Source: DASXRC01 sp036506495 (GTDB taxonomy: Bacteria > Actinomycetota > Actinomycetes > Mycobacteriales > Micromonosporaceae). From it: DNA of 28,653 nucleotides. This document shows, piece by piece, positions 1 through 7,937 of the stretch. The notes below the pieces were generated by a model that worked only from the letters and a program-made list of their open reading frames with translations, had not been told where the DNA came from and ran no database searches. Location: NCBI GenBank assembly GCA_036506495.1, contig DASXRQ010000159.1, forward strand, positions 1 to 28,653, in the 5' to 3' direction. The position numbers and the translations under genes were made by a program. How positions within the stretch are numbered: position 1 is the stretch's first letter; each line of letters starts with the position of its first letter.

Positions 1-2
1 TC

Positions 3-260
3 AGCATCGGCATCTTCAACGTGCTCGGGCAGTGGAACCAGTGGTACCTGCCGGTGCTGCTGATGCAGTCCGTCTCGGGCGAGCCGAAGAAGCAGGTCAT
101 CTCCCAGGGCCTGATCGAGCTGTCGGTCAACCAGGGCTACAAGTCCGACTGGTCGGGGTTGTTCGCCGGGGTGACGATGGCGATGCTGCCGGTCCTCATC
201 GTCTACATCGTCTTCCAGCGGCAGGTGCAGGCCGGCCTCACCGCCGGCGTCGCCAAGTAG
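3..260 (+). CDS. Carbohydrate ABC transporter permease, C-terminal end (partial)
   Basis: The gene enters from outside the window; the frame is open from base 3 and ends at TAG 258-260. About 85 C-terminal residues remain. They hold a hydrophobic stretch with an N-Q-W-Y-L-P-V-L-L segment, then a loop, and finally a membrane helix (MAMLPVLIVYIVFQRQ) followed by a short tail ending GLTAGVAK. This pattern is typical of the last two helices of MalG-type permeases that import sugars with a binding protein and an MsiK-like ATPase. The EAA loop that contacts the ATPase lies upstream and cannot be seen, so the substrate cannot be judged. The next gene starts 30 bp later and is functionally unrelated. 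Confidence 0.85.
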   Translation, partial: SIGIFNVLGQWNQWYLPVLLMQSVSGEPKKQVISQGLIELSVNQGYKSDWSGLFAGVTMAMLPVLIVYIVFQRQVQAGLTAGVAK

Positions 261-289
261 CTGTCGGAGGTCGGTCGCACAATGTCCCG

Positions 290-1963
290 GTGCTGATCGC
301 GGTGGACCCGGGCGCCGGTGGGGCACCGCGGCTGCGCGCGCTGGATGACGACGGCCGGCCGACTGGCCCCGCGGAGCCCGTCGACGACCTGGCGGCCGCG
401 GTCGGCGCCCGCGAGCGCCACGACCGCCCGCGCTGGCTGTGGCCGGCCACCGCGGCGGTGTACCCGGCCCTGCTGCGTGCCGGCGTCCGGGTCGAGCGGT
501 GCCACGACGTGGAGCTGACCGAGGCGCTGCTTCTCGGGTACGCGGGTCGTTGGGGCGAGCCCCGCTCGCTCGCCGCCGCACATGCCCGGCTCTCCGGTGC
601 GCCGGTGCCGCCGGATCCACCTCCGCGGCCGGTGGCACGGCCGGGGGACGGCCAGGGCGTCCTGTTCGAGGCCGCGCCGCCACCGCCGGCCGGCTCGGGC
701 GCCGACTCGCTCGACGTCCTCCCGCGGGCGTACGCCGACCAGCGCGCCCGGATCGAGGCCACGGAACACCCCGGCCGGTTCAAGCTGCTCGTCGCGGCGG
801 AGTCGGCGGGTGCGCTGGTGGCCGCCGAAATGGGGTACGACGGGCTGCCATGGCGGGCCGACGTGCACGACGCTCTCCTGGTCGAGCTGCTGGGCGAGCC
901 GTCGCCGGTGGGTGGCCCGCCCCGCCGGCTCGCCGAACTCGCCGACCGGATCGCGGCCTCGTTCGGGGTCCGCGGGCTGCACCCGGAGTCGCCGGGCGAG
1001 GTGCTGCGGGCGTTCGCTCGCGCCGGCGTACACCTGCCGAACACGCGGGCGTGGGTGCTGCGGGGCGTTGACCATCCGGCGGTGCCGCTGTTGCTGGAGT
1101 TCAAGGAGCTGCACCGGATCTGGACTGCGCACGGCTGGGGCTGGCGTGACGCATGGGTCCACGATGGACGGTTCCGGCCCGAATATGTGCCAGGTGGCGT
1201 GGTGTCCGGCCGGTGGGCGACGCGGGGCGGCGGCGCATTGCAGATCCCGAAGGTCGTGCGCCGGGCGGTCGTGGCCGACCCCGGCTGGCGCTTCGTGGTC
1301 GCGGACGCCGGCCAGCTGGAGCCGCGTGTGCTCGCCGCGTTCTCCGGCGACGCTGGGCTCGTCGCCGCCGCGGGGGCCGGCGACCTGTACGCCGCGCTCG
1401 CCGCGGACGCGTTCGGCGGCGACCGCGCGAAGGCCAAGTTGGCGTTGCTCGGCGCGATGTACGGGCAGACCGGTGGCGCGGCGATCCCGGCGCTCGCCGC
1501 GCTACGCCGGCGGTACCCGACCGCGTGGGAGTTCGTCGAGTCCGCCGCCCGCACCGGCGAGGGCGGCGGCCTCGTGCGGTCGTGGCTCGGCCGCACGTGC
1601 CCGCCGGCCGGCAGGATTCCGGACGACACCGAGGCCGACGGCGCCGGCACCGGAGGCGACGTGCGGTCGGCGGCCCGCGCCCGTGGCCGGTTCACCCGCA
1701 ACTTCGTGATCCAGGCGACGGCCGCGGAGTGGGCGCTGACCCTGCTGGGCGCCCTGCGCGGCTCGCTCGCCGTTAGCCGCGGGCAGCTCGTGTTCTTCCA
1801 GCACGACGAGGTTGTCGTGCACTGCCCCGCCGACGACGCCGACGAGGTCGCCGCGCAGGTCCGAGCGGCCGGCGATCGCGCGCGGCGGCTGCTCTTCGGC
1901 GACACCGAGGTGCGCTTCCCGCTCGACGTCTCGATAGTGCGGTGCTACGCGGACGCTGAGTAG
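290..1963 (+). CDS. Family A DNA polymerase-like protein (bifunctional 3'-5' exonuclease/DNA polymerase)
   Basis: The product is a 557-residue protein of the actinobacterial PolA-like family that lacks the long PolI N-terminus. The polymerase motifs are intact. Motif A has D339 and E344 in DAGQLEPR, where E. coli Pol I has DYSQIELR. Motif B has R379, K383 and Y391 in RAKAKLALLGAMYG, with Leu387 where Pol I has Phe762. Motif C is H505-D506-E507. The first 150 residues correspond to the named exonuclease region, but I see no clear DEDD acidic set. An open frame reaches back to base 32 inside the permease gene. GTG 290 is preferred because the family-like sequence (VLIAVDPG) begins there and it avoids the overlap; a GGAGG at 266-270 is rather distant. 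Expected role: DNA repair or gap filling in the cytoplasm. Confidence 0.8.
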   Translation: MLIAVDPGAGGAPRLRALDDDGRPTGPAEPVDDLAAAVGARERHDRPRWLWPATAAVYPALLRAGVRVERCHDVELTEALLLGYAGRWGEPRSLAAAHARLSGAPVPPDPPPRPVARPGDGQGVLFEAAPPPPAGSGADSLDVLPRAYADQRARIEATEHPGRFKLLVAAESAGALVAAEMGYDGLPWRADVHDALLVELLGEPSPVGGPPRRLAELADRIAASFGVRGLHPESPGEVLRAFARAGVHLPNTRAWVLRGVDHPAVPLLLEFKELHRIWTAHGWGWRDAWVHDGRFRPEYVPGGVVSGRWATRGGGALQIPKVVRRAVVADPGWRFVVADAGQLEPRVLAAFSGDAGLVAAAGAGDLYAALAADAFGGDRAKAKLALLGAMYGQTGGAAIPALAALRRRYPTAWEFVESAARTGEGGGLVRSWLGRTCPPAGRIPDDTEADGAGTGGDVRSAARARGRFTRNFVIQATAAEWALTLLGALRGSLAVSRGQLVFFQHDEVVVHCPADDADEVAAQVRAAGDRARRLLFGDTEVRFPLDVSIVRCYADAE

Positions 1964-2080
1964 CTGGCCCTCGCTCCGTTCGGGCGGCTCGCGCCGCCGT
2001 CGGGCGGCGCCTTCGCCCTGCGGGCGCCAGCGACTTCGTCGCGGCGTCCTCGCGCTCCAGGCGCCGCCGCGGCGCTCGCG
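1964..2080 (-). repeat. Dispersed ~117-bp repeat, copy A (non-coding)
   Basis: The reverse complement of this stretch aligns along its whole length with 8214-8330 inside coxE. By eye roughly three quarters of positions match, including long shared blocks such as gcgagccgcccga and a match around cgcctggagc. It begins immediately after the polymerase stop codon. It is rich in short GC palindromes. Both copies also agree when translated in the same frame of the element (GASRP[N/S]GA[R/K]AS), although copy A is not in a gene. Confidence 0.75.
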
Positions 2081-2114
2081 TCTTCGGGCTTCAGGCGCCG
2101 CCGCGGCGCTCGCG
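2058..2114. repeat. Two direct copies of a 23-bp GC-rich unit
   Basis: Bases 2058-2080 and 2092-2114 are identical (caggcgccgccgcggcgctc followed by gcg), separated by 11 bases that include tcttcgggct. The first unit is the outer edge of repeat copy A, so the element's end appears to have been duplicated here. Each unit is itself a near palindrome (ggcgccgccgcggcgc). Confidence 0.8.
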
Positions 2115-2356
2115 GCCCACTCTGGCGGGGACATCGGACGGTTACCGCGCCAAGATCCGCCGGCCGGTCTGGGCAAGCGTCCAATGACGGAATGGGCGGC
2201 AGACGCACTATCGGGCCGAACTGTCCCGGGCCAACATCACGAACCGTTGGCGCGGGGTTGCCGTGAATCACTTGTGAGAGCAAGAATCGCCGAAGTTCGT
2301 GCGATCCCGTTCATGACTGCCGCGGCGGGGTGGTCCAGTTCTGCGGAGGTACGCAC
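2115..2356 (+). promoter_or_regulatory. Upstream region of the cox operon
   Basis: This 242-bp non-coding stretch precedes coxM and should hold the operon promoter. A weak candidate is TTGCCG near 2260 followed about 17-18 bases later by an AAGAAT-like -10. It overlaps a small palindrome, TCACttGTGA. The only firm element is the ribosome binding site GGAGG at 2345-2349, 7 bases before the coxM ATG. No credible small gene is seen here. Confidence 0.35.
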
Positions 2357-3235
2357 ATGCAGGTTCCAGCTCCCTTCACCTATGAGCGGGCGACCAGTAT
2401 CGATCATGCGATCGAGCTGCTCGTCCGGCTCGGCCCGGAGGCGCGGGTGGTGGCCGGCGGGCACAGCCTCATCCCGATGATGAAGCTGCGGCTGGCCCGG
2501 CCGGAGGCCCTCGTCGATATCAATGATCTAAACGACCTCGCGTACGTCCGCGTCGACGGCGACCAGCTCCGCATCGGCGCGCTGACCCGGCACGCCGAGC
2601 TGCTCGAGTCCGCGGTGGCCGGCGAGCACTTTCCCCTGTTCCACGACGCCGAGCGGGTGATCGCCGACCCGATCGTCCGCAATTTCGGCACCGTCGGCGG
2701 GTCCCTGTGCCACGCCGATCCGTCCGAGGATCTCTCGGCCGCGTTCGCCACGGTCCGTGCGATCGCCGAGATCCGCGGCCCCAACGGCCCCCGCTCGGTG
2801 CCCGTCCGAGAGCTGCACGTCGGACCGTACGAGACCGTGCTCGCGCCGGACGAGCTGCTCATCGAGCTGCGCGTCCCGATCAGGCCGGGCGGCGGCAGCG
2901 CGTACGAGAAGGTCGAGCGCCGGGTCGGCGACTACCCGATCGCCGCGGCGGGCGCCGCGGTGTGGTTGTCCGGCGACACGGTGGCCGAAGCCGGCATCGG
3001 TCTCGCCGGGGTTGGCGCCGACCACTTCGTCGCCGCCGAGGCCGAGGAGTTCCTGCGCGGCCGTCCCGCCACCGAGGAGAGCTTCGCCGAAGCCGGCCGG
3101 GTCGCCGGGGAGAACTGCAGACCGGCCGCCGACCAGCGCGGTCCCGTCGACTACAAGCGGCACCTGGCCGCCGAGCTGACCACCCGCGCGCTGCGGCGGG
3201 CCGCGGCCCGCGCCGGCGGGCGAGAGGAGGCCTGA
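2357..3235 (+). CDS. coxM: CO dehydrogenase medium subunit (FAD-binding), CoxM
   Basis: A 292-residue flavoprotein subunit of the molybdenum hydroxylase family. It takes electrons from the 2Fe-2S clusters of CoxS and passes them to quinone or another acceptor. FAD motifs are visible: AGGHSL at residues 33-38 and TVGGS at 112-116 followed by LCHADPSED. The C-terminal CO_deh_flav_C region follows. Length fits the family (about 280-300). ATG 2357 is chosen over an upstream in-frame start at 2330 because GGAGG sits 7 bases before it and family similarity starts with MQVPAPFTYERA. It is the first gene of the operon; coxS begins 1 bp after the stop codon. Confidence 0.95.
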   Translation: MQVPAPFTYERATSIDHAIELLVRLGPEARVVAGGHSLIPMMKLRLARPEALVDINDLNDLAYVRVDGDQLRIGALTRHAELLESAVAGEHFPLFHDAERVIADPIVRNFGTVGGSLCHADPSEDLSAAFATVRAIAEIRGPNGPRSVPVRELHVGPYETVLAPDELLIELRVPIRPGGGSAYEKVERRVGDYPIAAAGAAVWLSGDTVAEAGIGLAGVGADHFVAAEAEEFLRGRPATEESFAEAGRVAGENCRPAADQRGPVDYKRHLAAELTTRALRRAAARAGGREEA

Positions 3236-3236
3236 C

Positions 3237-3767
3237 GTGGAGATCACGGTCACCGTCAACGGCGTCGAGCAGACGCGGGACGTCGAACCGAGACTGTTGC
3301 TGGTGCACTTCCTGCGGGACACCCTCGGCCTGACCGGCACGCATTGGGGCTGCGACACCTCGAACTGCGGCACGTGCGTGGTGTGGCTGGATGAGCGGCC
3401 GGTGAAGTCCTGCACGGTGCTGGCCGCGATGGCGCATGGCCACCGGGTGCGCACCGTCGAGGACCTCGAACGCGACGGCCAGCTCGACCCCGTCCAGCAG
3501 GGCTTCATGGAATGCCACGGCCTCCAGTGCGGCTTCTGTACGCCGGGCATGCTGATGACCGCACGCGCACTGCTCGACCGCAACGCCGACCCGACCGAGG
3601 CGGAGATCCGCGAAGCGATCTCTGGGCAACTGTGCCGGTGCACCGGCTACGAGAACATCGTCCGGTCGGTCCGCTGGGCAGCCGGCCACGAGGCGCGCGC
3701 CGGCGCGGCGCCCGGAAACGCCGCCGAGGCGCCCGCCGACAGCGTCACCGAGGAGGTGCCGGCATGA
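3237..3767 (+). CDS. coxS: CO dehydrogenase small subunit (2 x [2Fe-2S]), CoxS
   Basis: A 176-residue iron-sulfur subunit that moves electrons from the molybdenum centre in CoxL to FAD in CoxM. The N-terminal plant-ferredoxin-like cluster is bound by C39, C44, C47 and C59. The C-terminal four-helix cluster is bound by C98, C101, C133 and C135 (CGFCTPGM and GQLCRCTGYENIV). The GTG start at 3237 has a strong GAGGAGG 6 bases upstream. After about residue 150 there is an Ala-rich tail slightly longer than in many CoxS proteins. The stop overlaps the coxL start by four bases (ATGA), which indicates translational coupling. Confidence 0.95.
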   Translation: MEITVTVNGVEQTRDVEPRLLLVHFLRDTLGLTGTHWGCDTSNCGTCVVWLDERPVKSCTVLAAMAHGHRVRTVEDLERDGQLDPVQQGFMECHGLQCGFCTPGMLMTARALLDRNADPTEAEIREAISGQLCRCTGYENIVRSVRWAAGHEARAGAAPGNAAEAPADSVTEEVPA

Positions 3768-6139
3768 CCGTCACAGCGGAGCGGCCCGCCATCGGCTACG
3801 GCCGACACATGCGCAAGGAGGACCAGCGCTTCATCCGCGGACACGGCACCTACGTCGACGACGTACAGCTGCCGGGCATGCTGCACGGCGCGATCCTCCG
3901 CAGCCCGTACGCCCACGCTCGCATTCTGTCCATCGACACCAGCGCGGCCGAGGCGCACCCGAAGGTCAAGGCGGTCATCACCGGCGAGATGCTCAAGGGC
4001 CTGAACCTCGCCTGGATGCCTACGCTGTCGTACGACACGCAGGCCGTGCTCGCCACCGACAAGGTTCGCTTCCAGGGCCAGGAGGTGGCGTTCGTCGTCG
4101 CCGAGGACCGCTACTCGGCGCGCGACGCGCTGGAGCTGATCGACGTCGAATACGAGCCCCTCACCCCGGTCGTCGACGCGAAGCAGGCGCTCGAGCCCGA
4201 CGCTCCGGTCATTCGCGACGACAAGGAAGGCAAGACCGACAACCACATCTTCGACTGGGAGGCGGGCGACGGGGCCAAGACCGACGAGGTCTTCGCGAAC
4301 GCCGAGGTCGTGGTCTCGCAGGACATCCTGTACCCGCGCGTGCACCCAGCGCCGTTGGAGACGTGCGGTGCGGTCGCCGACTTCGACAAGATCACCGGCA
4401 AGCTCACCATGTGGACCACCACGCAGGCGCCGCACGCCCATCGGACCGTGTACGCGCTCGTGGCCGGCCTGCCCGAGCACAAGATCCGGATAATCGCGCC
4501 GGACATCGGCGGCGGCTTCGGCGGCAAGGTCGGCATCTACCCCGGGTATGTCGTGGCCATTGTCGGCTCGATCGTCACCGGCAAGCCGGTCAAGTGGGTA
4601 GAGGACCGCTCCGAGCACCTGATGAGCACGGCGTTCGCGCGCGACTACCACATGCGCGGCGAGATCGCCGCGACCCGGGACGGGAAGATCCTGGGCGTAC
4701 GCGTCAACGTGCTCGCCGACCACGGCGCGTTCAACGGCACCGCGCAGCCCACCAAGTTCCCGGCCGGTTTCTTCCACGTGTTCACCGGCTCGTACGACCT
4801 GCAGGCTGCGCATTGCAAGGTCACCGGCGTCTACACGAACAAGGCGCCTGGGGGTGTCGCGTACGCCTGCTCGTTCCGCATCACCGAGGCCGTCTACCTC
4901 GTCGAGCGGATCGTGGACGTGCTAGCGCACGAGCTGGGCATGGACCCGGCCGAGCTGCGGATGAAGAACCTGCTGCGGCCCGATCAGTTCCCGTACACCT
5001 GCGCCACGGGCTGGGAGTACGACTCCGGCGACTATCCGCGGGCGCTGGAGCTCGCGATGAACATGATCGGTTATCGGGATCTCCGTCGCGAGCAGGCCGA
5101 GAAGCGGGACCGCGGCGAACTGATGGGCATCGGCGTGTCGTTCTTCACCGAGGCCGTCGGCGCCGGCCCGCGCAAGCACATGGACATCCTCGGCCTCGGC
5201 ATGGCCGACGGCGCCGAGCTGCGGGTGCATCCGACGGGCAAGGCGGTGCTGCGCATCTCGGTGCAGACCCAGGGTCAGGGCCACGAGACCACGTTCGCTC
5301 AGATCGTCGGGCAGGAGCTTGGCATACCCACCGAGGACATCGAGGTGGTGCACGGCGACACCGACCAGACCCCGTTCGGGCTCGGCACGTACGGCTCCCG
5401 GTCGACGCCGGTGTCGGGCGCGGCCACCGCCGTCGTGGCGCGCAAGGTACGGGAGCGCGCCCGGATCGTCGCGTCGGCGGCGCTGGAGGTGTCCCCGGAC
5501 GACCTGGAGTGGGGGGAGGGGCGCTGGCAGGTGCGCGGCGACCCGGAGCAGGGCAAGACCATCCAGGAGCTGGCGCTGCTCGCGCACTCCAACTTGGAGC
5601 TGCCCGACGGCGTCGAGGGCCACCTCGATGCCACATGTGTCTACAACCCGCCGAACCTGACCTACCCGTTCGGGGCGTACATCTGCGTGGTGGACGTCGA
5701 CCCCGGCACCGGGCAGGTCAAGGTGCGCCGGTTCGTCGCGGTCGACGACTGTGGCGTACGCATCAATCCGATGATCGTTGAAGGCCAGGTTCACGGCGGC
5801 CTCGCGGACGGCGTCGGCATGGCGTTGATGCAGGTGATGGCGTTCGACCGAGACGGCAACCACCTCGGCGCGTCCCTGATGGACTACCTGCTCCCAACGG
5901 CGGTGGAGTGCCCGTCATGGGAGCTCGGCGAGACCGTGACGCCGTCCCCGCACCACCCGATCGGCGCGAAGGGAGTCGGGGAGTCGGCGACGGTCGGCTC
6001 GCCGGCCGCGGTCGTCAACGCGGTGATGGACGCTCTCAAACCGTACGGGGTTCGGCACGCCGACATGCCGCTCACGCCGGCGGCGGTGTGGGCGGCCATG
6101 CAGGGCCGCCCGCTGCGCACGGACCTTGCGATCGAGTGA
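3764..6139 (+). CDS. coxL: CO dehydrogenase large subunit (Mo/Cu active site), form I CoxL
   Basis: A 791-residue molybdopterin-binding subunit that oxidises CO with water to CO2. Decisive evidence is the loop A366-Y-A-C-S-F-R372 (bases 4859-4879). This is the AYxCSFR signature of form I CODH, in which the Cys (here C369) bridges copper to molybdenum. Form II relatives instead have AYRGAGR. The catalytic-base Glu is present as E740 in GVGESATVGSP. The DIGGGFGGK segment (near residue 245) and the GQGHETTF segment contact the cofactor. Length is close to known form I CoxL (about 800). The frame is open far upstream inside coxS, but ATG 3764 matches the family start (RHMRKEDQRFIRGHGTYVDD follows) and gives the ATGA overlap. 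The cofactor should be the cytosine dinucleotide form, which fits the MocA-type gene downstream. Confidence 0.96.
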   Translation: MTVTAERPAIGYGRHMRKEDQRFIRGHGTYVDDVQLPGMLHGAILRSPYAHARILSIDTSAAEAHPKVKAVITGEMLKGLNLAWMPTLSYDTQAVLATDKVRFQGQEVAFVVAEDRYSARDALELIDVEYEPLTPVVDAKQALEPDAPVIRDDKEGKTDNHIFDWEAGDGAKTDEVFANAEVVVSQDILYPRVHPAPLETCGAVADFDKITGKLTMWTTTQAPHAHRTVYALVAGLPEHKIRIIAPDIGGGFGGKVGIYPGYVVAIVGSIVTGKPVKWVEDRSEHLMSTAFARDYHMRGEIAATRDGKILGVRVNVLADHGAFNGTAQPTKFPAGFFHVFTGSYDLQAAHCKVTGVYTNKAPGGVAYACSFRITEAVYLVERIVDVLAHELGMDPAELRMKNLLRPDQFPYTCATGWEYDSGDYPRALELAMNMIGYRDLRREQAEKRDRGELMGIGVSFFTEAVGAGPRKHMDILGLGMADGAELRVHPTGKAVLRISVQTQGQGHETTFAQIVGQELGIPTEDIEVVHGDTDQTPFGLGTYGSRSTPVSGAATAVVARKVRERARIVASAALEVSPDDLEWGEGRWQVRGDPEQGKTIQELALLAHSNLELPDGVEGHLDATCVYNPPNLTYPFGAYICVVDVDPGTGQVKVRRFVAVDDCGVRINPMIVEGQVHGGLADGVGMALMQVMAFDRDGNHLGASLMDYLLPTAVECPSWELGETVTPSPHHPIGAKGVGESATVGSPAAVVNAVMDALKPYGVRHADMPLTPAAVWAAMQGRPLRTDLAIE

Positions 6140-7062
6140 TGAGCACCGACCTGCTCGCGAGGGCGGACGGGCTGCGCACGGAGCGCACCCCGTTCGTCCT
6201 CGCGACGGTCGTGCGGGCGCAGCGGCCGACGAGCGCGAAGGCCGGTGACCGGGCCATCGTGCTGTCCGACGGCACCATCGAGGGGTTCGTCGGCGGCGCC
6301 TGCGCCGAGTCGACGGTCCGCGCGGAGGGCATGCGGCTGTTCGCGACCGGGGAGTCCACGCTGCTGCGCATCACGCCCGAGCCGGATCCGCCGCAGCCGG
6401 CGGACGAGGGTCTGGTCGTGGTGGGCAACCCGTGCCTGTCCGGCGGCACCCTGGAGATCTTCCTGGAGCCGGTGCTGCCGCCGGTGCTGGTCTACGTGTT
6501 CGGCGTCGCGCCGATCGCTCGTGCACTGATGACCGTGGGTGCGGCGGTCGGGTACGACATACGCGCGGGCACCGACCCGGCCGCGCCGATCCCGCCCGAC
6601 GCCGCCGCGGTGGTGATCGCCTCGCACGGGCGCGACGAGGAGCGGGTGATCGTGGAGGCGCTGCGCGCCGGCGTTCCGTACGTCGGGCTGGTAGCCAGCC
6701 GCAAGCGCGGCGCCGCCGTGCTCGCCGCGCTGGACGTGCCCGACGAGCTGCGTGAGCGGGTGCGTACGCCGGCGGGGCTAGACCTCGGCGCTCGTACGCC
6801 GACCGAGGTGGCGCTCTCGGTGCTGGCCGAGGTGGTGCAGAGGCGGGCCGCGCGCTCGGCGGCCGAAGCCGGACCGGTGCCGCCAAGCGCTCCGCTCCCG
6901 TCGCTCGCGGTCGCCGAGACCGCGACCGACCCGGTGTGCGGCATGACCGTCGCCGCGATTCCCGCCAGCCTTCACCTGGAACACGCGGGGCGCACCTGGT
7001 ACTTCTGCGGCGCGGGGTGCCGGCAGGCGTTCGCCGACGACCCGGGACGATACGGGGGATGA
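6139..7062 (+). CDS. XdhC/CoxF-family maturation protein with C-terminal YHS domain
   Basis: A 307-residue protein. Residues 1-100 resemble the XdhC_CoxI N-terminal domain, with the CoxF-type GGACAES motif. Residues 120-235 form the C-terminal Rossmann-like XdhC domain (VYVFGVAPIARAL; IASHGRDEERV; YVGLVASRKRGA). Family members bind molybdenum cofactor and help sulfurate it and insert it into the large subunit. Residues 264-307 are an added YHS-type metal-binding domain, DPVCGMTV...YFCGAGC, with C267, C290 and C294. That fusion is unusual for CoxF or CoxI and suggests a role with a soft metal such as copper, though this is inference. The start ATG overlaps the coxL stop (TGATG). The order coxL-XdhC-coxD-coxE differs from Oligotropha (L-D-E-F). 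Confidence 0.88.
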   Translation: MSTDLLARADGLRTERTPFVLATVVRAQRPTSAKAGDRAIVLSDGTIEGFVGGACAESTVRAEGMRLFATGESTLLRITPEPDPPQPADEGLVVVGNPCLSGGTLEIFLEPVLPPVLVYVFGVAPIARALMTVGAAVGYDIRAGTDPAAPIPPDAAAVVIASHGRDEERVIVEALRAGVPYVGLVASRKRGAAVLAALDVPDELRERVRTPAGLDLGARTPTEVALSVLAEVVQRRAARSAAEAGPVPPSAPLPSLAVAETATDPVCGMTVAAIPASLHLEHAGRTWYFCGAGCRQAFADDPGRYGG

Positions 7063-7937
7063 TGCTTCCGGCCAGCATCGCCGAGCTCCGCGCCGACCTG
7101 AACGCGGCCGACTACCTGGCGGACGAGCCGCTGGCGACCGCGTTGTTCCTGTCGGTCGCTATGGGCCAGCCGATCCTGCTCGAGGGCGAGCCGGGCGTGG
7201 GCAAGACGGAGGCGGCGAAGGCGCTCGCGGCGGCGCTCGACACCCGGCTGGTCCGGCTGCAGTGCTACGAGGGACTGACCGCGGCCGAGGCCCTCTACGA
7301 GTGGAACTACCCTCGCCAGCTGCTCGCGATCCGGCTCGCCGAGGCCGGCGGTGAGACGCTGCGCGAGACCGACCTGTTCACGCCGGAGTACCTGCTGGCC
7401 CGCCCGTTGCTGACCGCGCTGGAGCACCCCGGCCCGCGCCCCGCGGTGCTGCTCGTGGACGAGGTCGACCGTGCCGACGACGAGTTCGAGGCGTTCCTGT
7501 TCGAGCTGCTCGCCGAGGGCGCGGTGACGATCCCGGAGCTGGGCACCCGGCGGGCCGCGCTGCGTCCGGTAGTCGTGCTGACCTCGAACCGCACCCGCGA
7601 CCTGCACGACGCGCTCAAGCGCCGCTGCCTGTACCACTGGATCGCGTACCCCGACGCCAACCGGGTCGCCGCGATCGTCCGACGCCGGGTGCCCGGCGTG
7701 GGCGATCCGCTCGCGGACCAGGTCACCGCGGCGGTACGCCGGATGCGCGCGCTCGACCTGTACAAGCCGCCCGGCGTCGCCGAGGCGATCAGCTGGGCGG
7801 CCGCGCTCCAGGTGCTCGGGGTCGACCTGCTCGACGAGGCGGCCGCCGCGCGTACCCTCGCGGCGGTCGTCAAGTATGACGAGGATCTGGCCGCGGTGCG
7901 GCAGAGCGGCCTGGCCGGGTTGGTCTCGGATGAGTGA
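7059..7937 (+). CDS. coxD: CoxD-type AAA+ ATPase (MoxR family)
   Basis: A 292-residue AAA+ ATPase. Walker A is G43-EPGVGKT50. Walker B is AVLLVDE with D134 and E135. A sensor-type VVLTSNRTRDLHDALKRRC segment (arginine finger region) and a helical lid follow. In Oligotropha, CoxD is needed for building the copper-sulfur part of the CODH site and works with the VWA protein CoxE. Two in-frame ATGs occur at 7059 and 7062. The first overlaps the preceding stop by four bases and is used here; the difference is one residue. The 3' end overlaps coxE by 8 bases. Confidence 0.92.
   Translation: MMLPASIAELRADLNAADYLADEPLATALFLSVAMGQPILLEGEPGVGKTEAAKALAAALDTRLVRLQCYEGLTAAEALYEWNYPRQLLAIRLAEAGGETLRETDLFTPEYLLARPLLTALEHPGPRPAVLLVDEVDRADDEFEAFLFELLAEGAVTIPELGTRRAALRPVVVLTSNRTRDLHDALKRRCLYHWIAYPDANRVAAIVRRRVPGVGDPLADQVTAAVRRMRALDLYKPPGVAEAISWAAALQVLGVDLLDEAAAARTLAAVVKYDEDLAAVRQSGLAGLVSDE

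Noticed and set aside
32..289. N-terminal extension of the polymerase gene over the permease gene
   Set aside because: It would overlap a clear permease frame, and family-like sequence begins only near 290.
238..1905. A 555-codon minus-strand frame over the polymerase gene
   Set aside because: Ser/Arg/Ala-rich shadow of the polymerase coding frame with no recognisable motif.
2184..2480. Possible small gene upstream of coxM
   Set aside because: It runs into coxM in another frame, lacks a ribosome binding site and has no coherent protein features.
3512..3763. N-terminal extension of coxL into coxS
   Set aside because: The extra residues are Arg-rich and out of frame with the conserved coxS cysteines; the ATGA overlap at 3764 fits operon structure and family length.
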